From contig NC_059473.1 in NCBI RefSeq assembly GCF_018139145.2, forward strand, positions 69,608,707 to 69,672,706: DNA of 64,000 nucleotides, given 5' to 3'. The notes beneath the pieces were generated by a model. That model made no database searches, was not told where the DNA came from, and saw nothing but the letters and a program-made list of their open reading frames with translations. Shown here piece after piece: positions 38,251 to 56,807 of this stretch (its first letter is position 1; every line of letters begins with the position of its first letter). A program made the translations under genes and the position numbers. Origin of the DNA: Gymnogyps californianus (Eukaryota; Chordata; Aves; Accipitriformes; Cathartidae).

Positions 38251-41103
38251 AGGTAATTTGGCATCACCTAAGTAGAGGAGCAAAAGAGACAGGACATTCT
38301 GGACTCATGGGTATATCTTTCTAAATACATCAGCAACATATGAATATGTAATTTGCTTTTTTTTCTTTTTCATTCTAACGATAAGGTAAATTGTCATCCC
38401 AAAGGACTTTATACTTAAAATAGTGTCACATGACTTTCTATGTATAAAATACAGGAGTTCCATATTTCTACAGTTTAATATTTAATTCTAAAAAAGTAAA
38501 ATAAAATATTTATTTGCTCAAGGACTTACATATTCAACAGTTTGCCTTTTTCCCCTTTTTACCTTATCTGACACGTACCATGAAGCCCATCACAGAGAGA
38601 ATACTACAGAAAAGAAACAGCCATTAATAAAAATATACTCTTAAATTTTTAAGTAGGCTGAATATATATCCCTTGCTCAGTATCGGAAATCTTCAGATCA
38701 GATATTTTGCTTTGAATTTTTCATGCAGTCTTTCCATTTTTCTTGTTATGAGTGTCTTCTAGAGTACCAATCAATATACAGCCTCAAATTCTTGACATTG
38801 TTCTTTGCTTTGAAGCGTGCACTTACTTCATTTGCCTTTTTAAGGATCTCAGTTTTTGAAATTCAACAATTCTGTGCTCTGAACTGAAAACCCAAATGTT
38901 TATTATTCATTTGCATGTTGGTATGAGTTTTTGTATAAGGTTTTCAAAACTGACTCCCGTTGTTCCATAGACATGGTAGGCAGGTTTTCAATTTATTTCA
39001 TGTGCAGCATCACTGGCTTACTCTGAAACAAAATGATAATCAATGAAGGAGGAGAATAAAATAAACTATGCAACTCCAACTGAAAACATGAAGCACTTTT
39101 TCAGTATGCTTAGAAATGAAAACTCTACCATTGCCATTCTTTCTCCTTTTCTTGAAGGCAAATCAATAAATGCAGAATTTAAAAAAAAAAAAAGAATTTT
39201 TTTGCTAGAACTCAAACCCCGTTTTCAGAAATTACTAACAGACTAAACACTCAAATTCCAATTTAAATGCAATTTAGGCTCCATGGAACCAGATTTTTAA
39301 ATATATTCAGAGTTTGGTGTTAAAGGAAGGCATCCCATTGTGCTTAACTACCATGAATTCAATGGGTGATAAGCACTTAGGGTTGGATTCAGCTCATTTA
39401 ACTTTGGCTGTCTAGAAGTCACGTATCTACTCAGCTATGTTGGCAGTCTAGACAGAGCAGCAGGGATCTCCAAAGAGTGTTTCAGCCCATCACCACCTCC
39501 ATCAGGCAGGTGTCTAGGAAAACAGGGGAAGTGTAAAAAGGAGTGAGAGAGCCTGAAGAATTACACATGGGAAGGGGCGTGTCACATGGGCATGGGAGGG
39601 TGGCAGCACACAGTGGCATGTTCTGCTGAGAAGGAGCCAAAGACACATCATCAGCCTCTGGACTCACAGTGGCTTGCTGGTTTCCTTGAGTCCATGTTTT
39701 CATGCCTATAATCCACCATCTTAAATAAACAGCAGATTATTTCAATATTATTTGAAAATAATTTTTAGAGTTTGGGTTATCAAAGACCTGAGTTATATGT
39801 GAAATAACATTCTACTTATATGCAATTTGCCACTTATGCTTGTAATATTTTGCACTGCCTCTGTATGAGACATGGAAGAGATGGTACTTGATACTTATCA
39901 ACTTTGAAAGCATGCTTCTTTATGGTAGGAAGCAAGGGAGTACTGTCTTACACAGTACACAATGATACCAGTGTAAAAAAATTGTATTACTTTTTATATA
40001 TTCTTTTTAACAGACACATTTTTGTGCTTGTGAAAAACAACTGAAAACATTGCCTAAAGCTAAACAGAATGGGTACAGGAATCAAACAAATTTCCCATGT
40101 AAACTCTCTCAGTAAAGTTTAGTCTTCAGTGACTTTTCGTACAAAGGCAACTCTCCTCTGCAGAATCTATCGTTAATGCTACATACTGTGACACAGACAA
40201 ACATCTTTTAATGATAAATTAAAGATTGTTACACTCATTTTCACTTTAAGACCTGAATCAGGATAAGTACTATTATCTCCTGGAGATGTTTTGCCAGAAA
40301 TGTAACATCGAAATTAAGTCTCCATAGTCTGTTACAAGCTCCTGCTTTCACTATGTGGAGAGAGACATTTCTTGAAAGAATCCCAATTACTTCGGATTTG
40401 TACTTTACACTATTTCCAAGTGTGAAAACCCAAGAGTGTGGCAATTATCATTATATTCTCGTTCCTGTAGCAGGTTGTATATGCTAATGAAGAGAAAAAA
40501 ACCTAATTACATAGTATTATAGTCTGTTGTTACTATGCACTCCTGTAACCTCTTCTTCCAAACAGCTGTCTAAGCTTGTAACTTTTTCTGTTATTAAAAA
40601 TTAAAACTACAGAATTTAGGAAGACAAACACAACAGCCAGAAGTTGTAGTTTTAGGAAACATCTCGTGCTTTGAACCCCATCATTGTTTGTCAGCCATGA
40701 AAAACACACAGTTACAAGCTGAAAAGCTTTCTGATTCTACACAGATTATGCTATATTGTATATCCTTGTGCTGAGTTGAAACTATTTATGTGATTGAAAT
40801 ACTTTAAACCATTCACAAAGGCACTGATAGTATTTCACAAGTAGGACAGGAACTATTCAAGACAGAATAAAAGAAGATGGGATTTTTTTGCACAATGTAA
40901 ACCAGGGCACCCCTAACATAAGAAAACATCTGATGAAAACAAAAAAAGTAAAATAAACAAGAGCTAAGAACAGCATTCGCGCTTTTTTTTGTAGAATTCA
41001 TGCCTATAAGAATAAAGAAATAAAAAAATAATATTAAAGAAAAAGAGTCAGACACAGAATGGCATATATGTGCTGTCAAATGAAATGGAAAACACTAATC
41101 ATA

Positions 41104-41139
<36 letters not shown>

Positions 41140-44100
41140 TATGTTAGTTTCTCAATAAAAGCGAACGGTTAGTTCCCTAGGCTTAAGGAGAAGCTTTTCC
41201 GATGGAGGAATTTCTTTCAGTATTGCCCATAGCAGTGTTTCTTACATGGCCATTTGAACACCTAGGATTAACTGCAGTTGGGTAGATGCTAATATTCATG
41301 GATAACCTTTGCACAACCTACAGTATCAATTTTTACATTATTCTTATGGCAGTACTTAGCAAATAGTTTTTATACTGTGTATTATCTAGATTATATCTGC
41401 AATATATTTAACAGTTTCATCAAAATTTATATTATGATGTCATATGCAACATATGAAAGAAGAAACACACCTACATAAACATGATATTGGATATTCTAAT
41501 GAGGAAAAGAAAGTTTAAAAAATTTCCTTAAGGCAAACTTTAAGATGAACAAATATGTTCCAACTGCTTAACTTCTGCACCTAATGCAAATCAATCCCCA
41601 TCATTGCTGCTGCAGGACGGATGTCTTGTACTCAGGTTTTAGGAACATCTGTGGGAAGACTATGAATCAGGTGCATGTGGTTACAATGGGCAGTGAAGTA
41701 CAGAATTACAACATTTAGTGTATTCTTTAAGTGGCTGTTAAAGAGAAATACATAAATGAAACTGCACTCTAGTACAGTGTTTCCCCACACTTCCAAAGCA
41801 AAATAAAACTTGCCAGTTTAGCCAAAACCAGCCAAACCCATACATTTGGATGTGCTAAGCATCAGAGGAACGGGCCAGTGGTGAGCAAAGCCAAGATTAA
41901 AAAAAGTATTCAGCTTTAATAAGCTGAGGGAAGAAAAGAGAGGGCTGACAAATATAAAATTGCCAAGAAAACAGAGAAAGAGAAAGACAGAGATTGCTTT
42001 GTGCATCTGATTGGAAGTCATAGACGGGACCCTTATGTAGATAGGGAGAGCCCTTCACTTTTAAGATATGGTGAAAAGCCTGACAAATTCAACACCTTTC
42101 TTTTTCTACCTGAATGGTGAGGTATGTCTCAATTACCTGTAGAGGAGGAACTATTTTTTTCCACATAGTTTTGAGCACTCTGATCTTACTCTCCCTCTAC
42201 ATTGCAAAGAACAGTTTTTCTATAAAAGGGTTCATTGGCAGTTTAAAGATACCAGTGAGATACTCAGACACAGCACGTTACTGATCACCTCATTGTTGCT
42301 GAATTAGCCAACTATTGCAGGGTGGAAGAAAAATAGCCCAAGTTACACTGTGGCCTGCTGAAGAACAGGCTTTTAGAATGAAACCCACAATAAACCACAC
42401 TTTTGTTCAATTCGTAAGGTTATTTAATCAATCAAATCCTCCCCTCAAAACACAGAATCCAATTTCTACTCAAATAGCTGTTTGTGGTAGTCTGATAAGT
42501 GGGATATAATGCCATAGTATAGCAGTTTACTCCTGAATAGACAGGATGCCCCTTAAAATTAATGCCACTGAAATAGCAGCAGCAAGTTTTGAAAACATGA
42601 ACACTAGAGTGAACTCATACTTTGGGGATAAATTCACAAAGGTAATCATCGAGTTTAGTGGGTTATTAGAAAAGGAGGCCAAATATTTTTCATAGCTAGT
42701 CCTTCATTCTGAGCATATGGAATCAACAAAACAAAACAAGCTGAGAGTGTGCTGTCAGCTGCAATATGAAAGCACTGAAGTCAATGAGGTTTTGCCAGAG
42801 AATAATTTTTCTGGTTTATTATGGGCAATTAATAAAAATTCATCATCAAATCCTACAGACTTATCAAAGTTGACATTAGTTAATTCATTTATCCATATAC
42901 CACAGATCGCTGCCTTTCAGTAGCGGTTTTGGAAACATTTCTTTCACTGAAAAGAGAAAGGAAGAAAATTACAAGAAAAAATTACTAATATTTAAAATTA
43001 ATTATGCATTTTTGATGTAGCAATTTTACAGGAGGGAAAATTAATTTCTTTTGTATCCCAAATAGTTACATTGCACCATGCTTCTGTAAATACCTGTTTA
43101 AGTGTTTAAGGAGATCTATCTAGTGAGTATAAATCCTCTTGGACTGCAGAAAGCATAGCATGGCTCTGTGACTAAGGCAGACATTCACTTTGAAATATTT
43201 GTGACAGTTTAAACATATTACTGCCTTCTTAGCTTTTATTAGTGTCTTCTCTAGGAGCTACTCACCTGCTTCAGTGCAAAGTTGGGTGTGTGTTTAAGAA
43301 CATATTTTATGTGGCTGCTAGGAGTGGCTTAAGATGCACCTGTGTATTTTAGCCCAGAGACAGATCATGAATGTTCAAGTGCTTCAGTGCTCTGGCAGGG
43401 CCCTGGGAGTGGGACGCTCCAGCAGAAGGGCAACTGCAAATACGGAGCATTATAAGATGATGAACCACTATAAGAGATGATCAGCCACCGCAGCCAATTT
43501 CAGTGCACGGCCTTATGGTCTGTAAGCTCGCTGCTACCACTGCAGTGGTGAGAAAGGAGTACGGTAAAAATAACACTGTGCTGTTTGTTGGCTGCACTCA
43601 CACTGTTCTATGGGAGGGGGACAATATTAAACAGGATCAAAAAAGGAGAGTGCTTCACTGCTCACGTTGTTTTCCCAGGTTCAATAAATGCTTATTCATA
43701 TGTGAAAAGATGCTGAAGGCAATACAGGATTTTTATTTCCTACTGGATTAACACTGGCATAATTTTCAGTGACATAAGGATCAGAATGGTTTCCTTCAGA
43801 AATTCCAAGTGATACAGAGCTCCGTGGAAACTGTATGGGCTTAGTGTTGCCTTGAAATTTCTAGTAGACTCCTGGTTCACAAGATGGAGCTTATCTGATT
43901 GATAGATTATAATTAGAAGGTCAATTATTTATTTATATTTAGAGGAAAAGTAAATGTGGAGAAAGGATATTCCAGCCATTGCACCTATGTTTAGAACAAA
44001 AAATCGTTAAGGACTATCTTAAGTATTGCATACGTACTGAAAAAGAATAAAAAATGAAACAAAAAGCTGACACCATGAGACAGTGAAATTTAACTCAGTT

Positions 44101-44705
44101 TTAAAAAGCAGAACTTATTTTCGTACGTTTTCATACTTTTACAAAAGATGAGCAGATGCTCTGGCAGACTCCCCAGCTTTCAACTATGGTAAATAACCCT
44201 TCAGCCCTTGTCCATAGCTGATTCCAGAGCCTGATTTATATACCCATAGGAAAGGTCCTGTCTATGGGAGGCACAGACAGCTCTGCAGAAGAGCTGTCAC
44301 AGCAAACGCGCATTCTGTAGCTGTGATCTTCTGAGCATCTGCTTCACTGGAATTAAGTTTATCTTCTGATTTTTCATTTTAAGCAAAATCAACAGTTTTT
44401 CGCCCAGTGCCTTAAACAATTGGTGAAATGCTAGCAATGGTGCAGTATAGTATTCAGAAGTGATTTCCTTACAGAGGGGGACCAGGAAATCCTGCCCCAT
44501 CAGAAGTAAGGGTTTGAGTCACTTGCCTATCCATCCTCATAGGGATGAGAACCATGGGGAAAACTTGATGAGAAGGTTGAGAAAATACAGACTTCATGAA
44601 GAATTTCAAAGATATACCACTGGTTTGCATTCTTCCTGCAGTCTCCTATTTGTTGGTTCACACTTCTTATTCTGTTACATCACATACTAAGACTGTGCAC
44701 CATTT
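38251..44705. other. AT-rich intronic sequence, little recognised
   Basis: Holds a (GTAT)n microsatellite at 41101-41143, an A13 run at 39180-39193 and a slightly GC-richer patch at 39480-39700. At 39380-39480 the text gattcagctcatttaacttt and agtctagacagagcagcagg looks like an old dispersed repeat, but I cannot name it. No exon was recognised. Confidence 0.5.
41101..41143. repeat. (AT)n(GTAT)n microsatellite
   Basis: A short AT run is followed by about seven uninterrupted GTAT units. Confidence 0.95.
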
Positions 44706-44711
44706 AGGACA

Positions 44712-44812
44712 GGCTCTATTTATATTTTGTGTTTCTAGGGCTCATAGTATAATGGCACCCTGATATCAAATTGGGGCCACTAGATGGTACTGCAATATAA
44801 TTAATAAATATT
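44712..44812 (+). mobile_element. Ancient amniote retroposon 3' tail
   Basis: The wording gctcatagtataatgg, caccctgatatcaaattggggcc, ctagatggtactgcaatata and aattaataaatatt resembles a 3' tail seen in sauropsid retroposons (tagcacaatggggccctg, then ctaggtgctac, then caatacaaataataaat). The family name is not certain from memory. Only the tail remains; upstream text is not recognisable. Confidence 0.5.
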
Positions 44813-46140
44813 AAAAAGTAATCTCATAAATATGTATTTGTTTTTCCTGCAATGTCTTGGCTGTAGCATGTGAAAGACTTGCAGAAATATCCATGGCACT
44901 GCCTTTAGATATATACTAAAACCTCCATATAACTATAATATATGCAGTTGTAAGGCATATGCTAAAATGTGTGCTTATTGATCTTAACAGTATAACTAAG
45001 GTACTTAATACATATGTACACACATATATGATATTTATACAATATGTACACACAAATGTAAATTATCATATGGAATTATCATCTGATCAGTCACTACGCT
45101 TACTCATTTTCATGTGTTCCTGTATTCAGTGCGTAACTATTAGATTATGGGAAAAGTGTGTGTATATAAGTCAATATGCAGATGTATGTTTATTCATGAA
45201 CTCAACATAAAATATATCCCAGAATTTTAAAAGATAAACTTTGTACAATAAGCAAAATCTATACAACCATATTTTATATTTTTCTATACTTTGAATGATT
45301 TCCTATCACAGTTTGCTTCACCATTAAAGAGATGAAAAATCCCACTTTTATCTAAATGTTTTCCACCATATGCTATGTCTACAGTAGTAAACAGTTTAAA
45401 TTTTATAATCAGTTATCTTCTAGCTGGTAAAGATCTTGAAGTTTAAAAATTGCTGCAAAACTAAATTATCTGAAACCATAAGCATGCTTAATAGTATCTA
45501 CCCATGAAACTACCCTCAGAATAACCTAACACTGCTGGTTGCCAGCACTATTTTCAATTTTCATCTGTTAGATATATGATCAAGCATGTCAAATCTGCCC
45601 TGAGTAATAGAAGTGAAAAAATAAAGTCATTTACTTAAAACATTCTGATAGCTATTTATCTGAAAACCCTGGTCAGATTTACTGCTCAAAGGCATTTACC
45701 TACAAAGTTAACCAGATGCTTTGAGTTGAAAACTAATTTAATTTCTCTGTTATCTTAACAGGACATCTGTTAAAACAACATCCAAGGAAGGTAATATGTT
45801 CAAAATTAAACATCCTGCAGGTTGTTTTATTAGAGTATGTGCAACATTGACATTTAACTGTTAACGACCACCGCCTTACAAAAATAATTAGTAAATGTGG
45901 AATCAAAGCAGTATAACGATTATACTAATGGACACGAAGTAATGTAGAATGAATGTGTAACTGGTGTAAGTTCAACCTTGTTGCCAAGTTCATTGCTTTG
46001 TTACAACTAAGTTACACTGAAGATGAATGAACCATTTATTTTGTTTCCTTCTTTCATCTGTTTCGTCTAGATATCAAACTGTCCCTTTAAATTCAGAGTA
46101 TATTAGCTGAATAAAGTAGTCAGCACTCATAGCCAGCATG
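44813..46140. other. AT-rich intronic sequence, nothing recognised
   Basis: Several tatgtacacac-type short repeats occur at 45005-45060. No gene or transposon was recognised. Confidence 0.5.
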
Positions 46141-46167
46141 TTTTTTAAGCATCATGAGTGACAAGCT

Positions 46168-46216
46168 ATGCAAATCATATCCTGAAGTAATTTGCATTAT
46201 TGCAGTTAATTTGCAT
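46168..46216. promoter_or_regulatory. Cluster of three exact POU octamers, candidate enhancer core
   Basis: ATGCAAAT at 46168-46175 (plus), and ATTTGCAT (the same octamer on the minus strand) at 46190-46197 and 46209-46216. All are perfect, and an E-box-like CATATG overlaps the last. The second and third copies share a TTAATTTGCAT-like context and may be a small duplication. Octamers are bound by POU factors such as the brain POU3 group. Location in an intron of a neural gene suggests, but does not prove, an enhancer. Confidence 0.4.
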
Positions 46217-46754
46217 ATGGATATAAACTGCATTTCAGAGCAACTAGGTATCAATCCAAGCAGTAGTATGTGAAAGTCAGACACATAGGTGGATGCGTGC
46301 TTGACAATGTTGGGATATTCAAGTGGAAAAATACTACAACGTGCCTATTTCTGGTTGGTCCTTATAACTTTGGTGGATAAGATGGTGGGGACAAATGAGA
46401 ACGGTAGGAGGAAACATGGGCTCCATATTTCCTTCCACCCCTTCCATTTATTCCCACCAGCAATGCAGGGCTGAAGTTAATTTGTCTGTTGGCAGGAAGT
46501 GCTACGACCATTGCTGCCTCTTCCTCTTCCCATTAGCGTCATCCAATGGAAAAGGAAAAGAGAAGGGATGGACTGCACTACAACTACTAAAAGTCAGCCA
46601 TATCTGGCTAATCCTGGACTAACAGCTCAGGTCAACAAGGGAAAGGCAGATTTATCAGAGGTGAAAGGTTGTTAATGCATGAATGTCAGCTGTGGGTTGA
46701 TTTCTAAACTGCTCGTTTCCTCCTTAAGATCTTTTGCATCAGATGCTCTCCCAT

Positions 46755-46845
46755 AGTCCAGGTTGGTTGCTGAGCCTGGCTGGAAGCAGGAGAATGGACT
46801 AGCCATATCCTGAAGTCCCTTCTGGCCTTACTTTACTACAAACCA
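46755..46845 (+). mobile_element. CR1-like 3' end remnant
   Basis: gctgagcctggctggaagca, ggagaatggactagccatat and cctgaagtcccttctggcct follow the order of the last part of older CR1 elements (ggactagatcat...cctgaggtcccttccggcct). No terminal octamers are preserved. A short match, so moderate confidence. Confidence 0.45.
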
Positions 46846-47599
46846 TGACTATCAGTATGAAAACACTGATTTTAATCACAGTGTACATTGGTAGTTGGGG
46901 AATCCCACTTAGATGATTTCTTACATTTGTCTTTATTACTCTGCTTTCATGATGTGGAAAACAGTCAAACTTGCAGTTCAGCTACAGAGTGAGTAATACC
47001 TTCAGATGATAAACCAGCACCAAACTCTCTCCTTAAACCTTCATTTCTCCAGTAGTTCCTCTGTACTCCCAGAGCTGTCTCTCTCCCCAGGGGTATTCCT
47101 CAGCAATGCTATCATATTGCCTTCCTCCTGCTCCCTATCAGTTACTGGGGAGCTTTCACCAAGTTTTGGTTAACTTTCCTGATTCATACTTACCTCAACA
47201 AGAAAGGGGAAGCGTTACACATTTTCAGCATTTTATTTGACTGCAAGGTTTATATGCAATGCTTTCAGTATTTCCCTAAACACAATATCAGGCAACTTAA
47301 ATGTTGAGATAAATTGAATTGTCTTTGAATTAAAGGATTCTAATTCATTTTGAATGTGTTATTGCTTCTTCCAGATAACAAGGATAACCTTCATCTTTTC
47401 TCATTTTACTTAAGATACTATATAGCTTTACATATATGTGAAGACCCTTTATTTTTCTTCCATAGTAAAGCATGTAAAATTGTGAAAAGTGAACTGATTG
47501 TTTATTACATGATAATTACCTTTTTTCTTGTGAGATGCAACAAGCTGTGTGTGGTTGGAAATAGGAATTCAACTACAGAAAGGAAAAAAAGAAAGCTGA

Positions 47600-47932
47600 A
47601 GTACTCAACTTCAGTTAAAAGCCTAAAGGGGGTGTTAGAAAAGATGGAGCGTGACTTCTCAGAGGTACACAGTGAAAGGACAAGAGGCAATGTCACAGAT
47701 TTCAGCAATGGAAATTTCAACTGCATATCAGGAGAAAGTTTTTCACAATGAGAATGGTTAAGAACTAGAGAGGTTGTGAAATTTCCATCCTTGGGGACTT
47801 TTAAAACTTGACTGGCTAAAATTCTGAACAACCTGATCTAACTTTGAAGTTGGTGCTGCTCTGAGCAAGAGACTGGATTAAGTGACCTTGAGAGGTCTCT
47901 TCCAAGATGAATTAGTCTGTGATTCCGTGGGT
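47600..47932 (+). mobile_element. CR1 LINE 3' end (avian), diverged
   Basis: Follows avian CR1: cctaaagggggtgttag, ggacaagaggcaatg, tttttcacaatgagaatggt, agagaggttgtgaaatttcc, atccttggggacttttaaaa, ctggctaaaattctgaacaa, cctgatcta, tggattaagtgaccttgaga, ggtctcttccaag, ending gtctgtgattccgtgggtct, a degenerate version of the terminal octamers. It is more mutated than the copy at 6.2-6.5 kb. The 133-codon plus and 108-codon minus frames here are by-products. Confidence 0.88.
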
Positions 47933-53021
<5,089 letters not shown>

Positions 53022-53403
53022 TTAGACAACTAGTTCCATCCAAGACAAAACCAGACTATAAATATGGTGCATACGAATAAAAATGTTACATAAAAAAGAG
53101 AATCAAGAATAAATTCTTCCCTTTCACAGACACAATCTAGAGTGACCTAGTGAGTACTCAGTCACACCAGCAAATCTGTATCTGAGAAAACAGTTGATAG
53201 ATCTGACATTTGAGTTTGAGACTAATCTGGATCTCTTATTATTGTTCAAATGGGGAATATGGCAATATCAAGACAGGCGTGCAATATCAATTATATGTGA
53301 AAAGTGCAGAGCTGTTTATTCAAATGGTTATTCAAATATAACTTACTAAATAACAAAGTCTGATTGAAGTAGGCACTGGATTCTGCAACACTTCAGATTT
53401 AGT

Positions 53404-53461
53404 CTCAAGAAACTAAACCTATATATATAACCTCAAGAAAGTAAACCTATATCTATAGGTT
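53404..53461. repeat. 28-base tandem duplication ending in a palindrome
   Basis: CTCAAGAAACTAAACCTATA and CTCAAGAAAGTAAACCTATA occur 28 bases apart. The second copy runs into AACCTATA-TC-TATAGGTT (53444-53461), a perfect 8-base inverted repeat with a 2-base centre. It lies about 450 bases upstream of the NKAIN2 exon in transcript direction. Confidence 0.85.
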
Positions 53462-53889
53462 ATTTTGCAACATTTCTACAAAATATGGAGGGATTTGGTC
53501 ATGACAGCTGTCTCTATCAATATATTTTGTGACATTCCAAAACATGGTTCATAATTATTCAACACCCTCAGGGGTAGACTGTATTTTAAATTGCCAATTT
53601 CTTCAGGGTTTTTTTTTTGGTTTTGTTTTGTGTTGTTTTACAGTGTATAGGAGAAGAATTCATGCTTAAGCAATATCTGTTCATTGGCAGTTGCCAAACT
53701 TCTTATTCACATATCTGATGTGAGTAATGGAGTACATGTTTTATCTCCTTCTGTCCACTACTTTATATCTTTTTTGTATTCATAAGACCTTCTGTGCTAG
53801 GACTGGAAACTACATTTCCCTGCCGTAATGCTGGAGAATCTTGTATAATAAAGTTTGATCTGCTGTTGCTACTCTTTATCTAATGTTTG

Positions 53890-54265
53890 TGCTTAAGAAC
53901 TTCCCTTGACAAATTATTCCATCATTTAATAAACCTTAGGATCTACAAATGTTTTTCTAATGGCTGTTGTAGCTATCCTCCAGTTGTTCACAATTCAATT
54001 CTGCATGTTTGCTAATTGCATTCCACAGACCCATGGCACTGCATATGTGTGAAATACGACAGAGACACAACACTGTTCTCTACCTGTTATAGCTGAGGGC
54101 TATTTCCTCCTTTTATATCACCGATCCATTTCTCTCAAGTATTTACAGACTTACTCTTCTTGTTTTGTTGTCTTTTCTCCAAACTCTACCCATCAAATTC
54201 TGTTAAACTACTTTTCCAAATCAGGAAACACTGTTTTCTGCACCTCTCTGTATTATATCACCTTC
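53890..54265 (-). mobile_element. Possible ancient CR1-type fragment
   Basis: On the plus strand, caaattattccatcatttaa...gtttttctaatggc and, later, gtcttttctccaaactctac, followed by cacctctctgta, loosely follow reverse-complemented CR1 3' body text. There the usual wording includes ttattccatagtttaat...gtttttcctaatgtc and tcttctccaaactaaac. The parts between do not align by eye, so the call is tentative. Confidence 0.35.
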
Positions 54266-54785
54266 TGAATAAGCAGACAATATTTTAGACTGTACGCTAT
54301 CCATCCCTTACAAAAAATATATGGCACACCATTGTTTGTCATGAATGACAATCTCATTCTCTAAATTCAGCAACAAACTATGTAGGATTCTTCTTGCATT
54401 TCTTTTGGAAGTGCTGTTTTGCATCAGATTGTCCATCATTCAACATGCCATTTTCTACTTACTCTTCTAGATACTGTGAAAATAATACAATTCTGTCCTT
54501 TCTCAGGAGATCTAAAGTGAGACTATATCCAACATGAGTAAAATTTAGGCCTATTCCGATTTCTTATTTTTATAGATAACCAAATAATTGTCAACCAGTC
54601 TAGTTATTAGGTAGACCATGTACAGATTTTAAAGAATTATGATAAATATTGTTTTGATCTAATGGAAGCTAATACAGTTTTAAAGGTTTGAATTGCTTTA
54701 CACAGAAGTAATTTTAGGTAAATTAAAGCATACAGACTACATATACTTTATAGGACAGCTCTTTCTGGTCCATAGATCTGGTCAC

Positions 54786-54960
54786 TGATCATAGATTTAT
54801 TTAGGTCAAGAGGGACCTAGAGGTCACCTGGTCTAATATCTGCTCAAAACACGACCAGCATAGATCAAGTTGTGCAGGGATTTGTCCAGTTGAGGTCTGA
54901 ATATCTCCAGGGATGGAGATTTCATGGCCTCTCTAATGCACATCTACTCTTTGAGCGTAG
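54786..54960 (-). mobile_element. CR1 LINE 3' end (avian)
   Basis: Reverse-complement CR1: atcatagatttatttaggtc, agagggacctagaggtcacc, tggtctaatatctgctcaaa, ttgtgcagggatttgtccag, ttgaggtctgaatatctcca and gggatggagatttcatggcc. The element's 3' end is at the low-coordinate side, beginning with a decayed tcatag octamer. It is 5'-truncated at about 54960, with gctgctcatagaactttgga beyond it. Confidence 0.88.
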
Positions 54961-56804
54961 GCTGCTCATAGAACTTTGGAACATAGGAACTTAATTCAGA
55001 TGCATGGTCTAACACATTCATACTATTTTTTAAACCCAGCTCTGAGACATTAAGTATATTGAGCATTTAATTTTCCTGTAGCTTGCTCATGGTACACCTG
55101 GCTTTGCACGTAACATGGAGCGTTATAACTACCAGAACAAGAGAAGGAAACATTAATTTAGACTCAATAACCTTAATTTGGCATTTTTTTCTAACTTTGC
55201 AGCATTTTAACTTGCTGGATTTTGCCAATTATTGTGATACTTCAATGTTATATACAAGTATGCATATACTCTGATGGAGTTAATACAAGTATTCCTTCTG
55301 ACACATGAAGATAATTGGATTTCTTATAGTGAAAGTTCTAAATACTGCATTTAGACTCATTTCCCAAAGAAATGAGACTTAAGCAGTAATATCCATATGC
55401 TGTCTGTTCCCTTGAAATAAATTCTGTGCTCCTGAAAAATTTTAAGCAAACTGGACAAAAGACTAGAAGATTCAAAGATATTTTTTCACAAAAGTTTCAG
55501 GAAAATAGACGTACAAATGGGAAGAGATACTCTATTTAGTCCTCATACAGAGAAAGACTTGCAAGATCATCTTTTATCAGTCAACACGAAGGGGAAAAAA
55601 ATGTAGGAGAGAGCCACTGGAAACTAGGTTTCATTAGATCGGCTGTTCATGGCATAACTTGTCACATTGCATGTAAGCAACAGCTGATTAAAAAGCTCCC
55701 TGTGCATAGCACATCCAGCAGAACACTCCAAGGCACTTTGGAGCTGCTTGTCCCAGCAGAGAGCCTTATGCTTACATGAAGAAGTGAAAGTTCTCTTTTC
55801 CACTGTCTAGTCACCAAAAAAATGACAAATTTATCTGACTTTTAGATACACTCTTTCAACAAGCATCTGCTGTTATTGGACTACAGATAAGGTTTAAAAA
55901 TGCCTTTTAAAAGTATGTTTTAAACTGCTTCCTTTTGAAATGTTATATTAAGTGTTTGCTGCCTGAATTCTGCGGGTAAACACTGAGTATAATTGTCTTG
56001 AAATACAAGGATGCTTCTGCTTCCCACTGCTTCTTATTTCAGATGCTTCAGATCTAGCACATCTCTTATCTCTGGATCACATGCAGTCATAAATGCCTCT
56101 TGTTGTCTACGTGTTTCAGCAAATTGTTGCGGAAATTCAGCTCTGAAGGTCTGTGACAATGAACAAATCCCTCTGGTACTCTCTATTATATGTATCTAAT
56201 TAGAAACACATTTTATAAGAGTTCTTCAAAGGGCTATAGCTGTATTTTTTTTCTCATATGTGGGAGTTCAAGACAGCTGCATTATCTGACAGAAGTCACC
56301 ACAATGCTACAGCAGTCACATATCAACAAGACAAGAACCTTGATGAACACACACTTGACCAAGCAGGAGCTACTGACAGGAGGCATAGCAATGACAACAC
56401 AGCTTATTATTTTTATGGAAATTCTCACTGGAAAGAGGTATAGCTGGAAGGCTAAGACTGAAGATTTAAATACTTACTATTTTGCAACGTTGTAGCCAAA
56501 TAGTAAAAGTTAGAGGGTTTTTGTAAAATAAATTATATAAATACAGCTCTTATGCGGTAGCATACGCTTACCATTGTTCAAGTAAACATGAATGTATAAC
56601 CCTCTACAAAGAATTATGAGAAGAATTATCTACTTTATGATTTATCGATACTGTGTAGTTACAGGTTTGAAAATTTGCTATGAATCATCACAAATTAATA
56701 TAGGATGTCTTTTTTCTTGGGGAATGGGAAACTGAAATAGTAAAATACTTATAACAGTACTATGAATCCATACATCCCTCCTTACACTTCTCTCAATGTT
56801 GGCT
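54961..56804. other. AT-rich intronic sequence, nothing recognised
   Basis: No repeat family or exon was identified. The 101-codon plus frame at 56190-56495 has no protein features and no splice context. Confidence 0.5.
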
Positions 56805-56807
56805 AAG

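Noticed and set aside
47350..47751. 133-codon plus-strand frame and its 108-codon minus-strand partner
   Set aside because: The right half lies in a decayed CR1 3' end and the left half is AT-rich intron; no protein similarity recognised.
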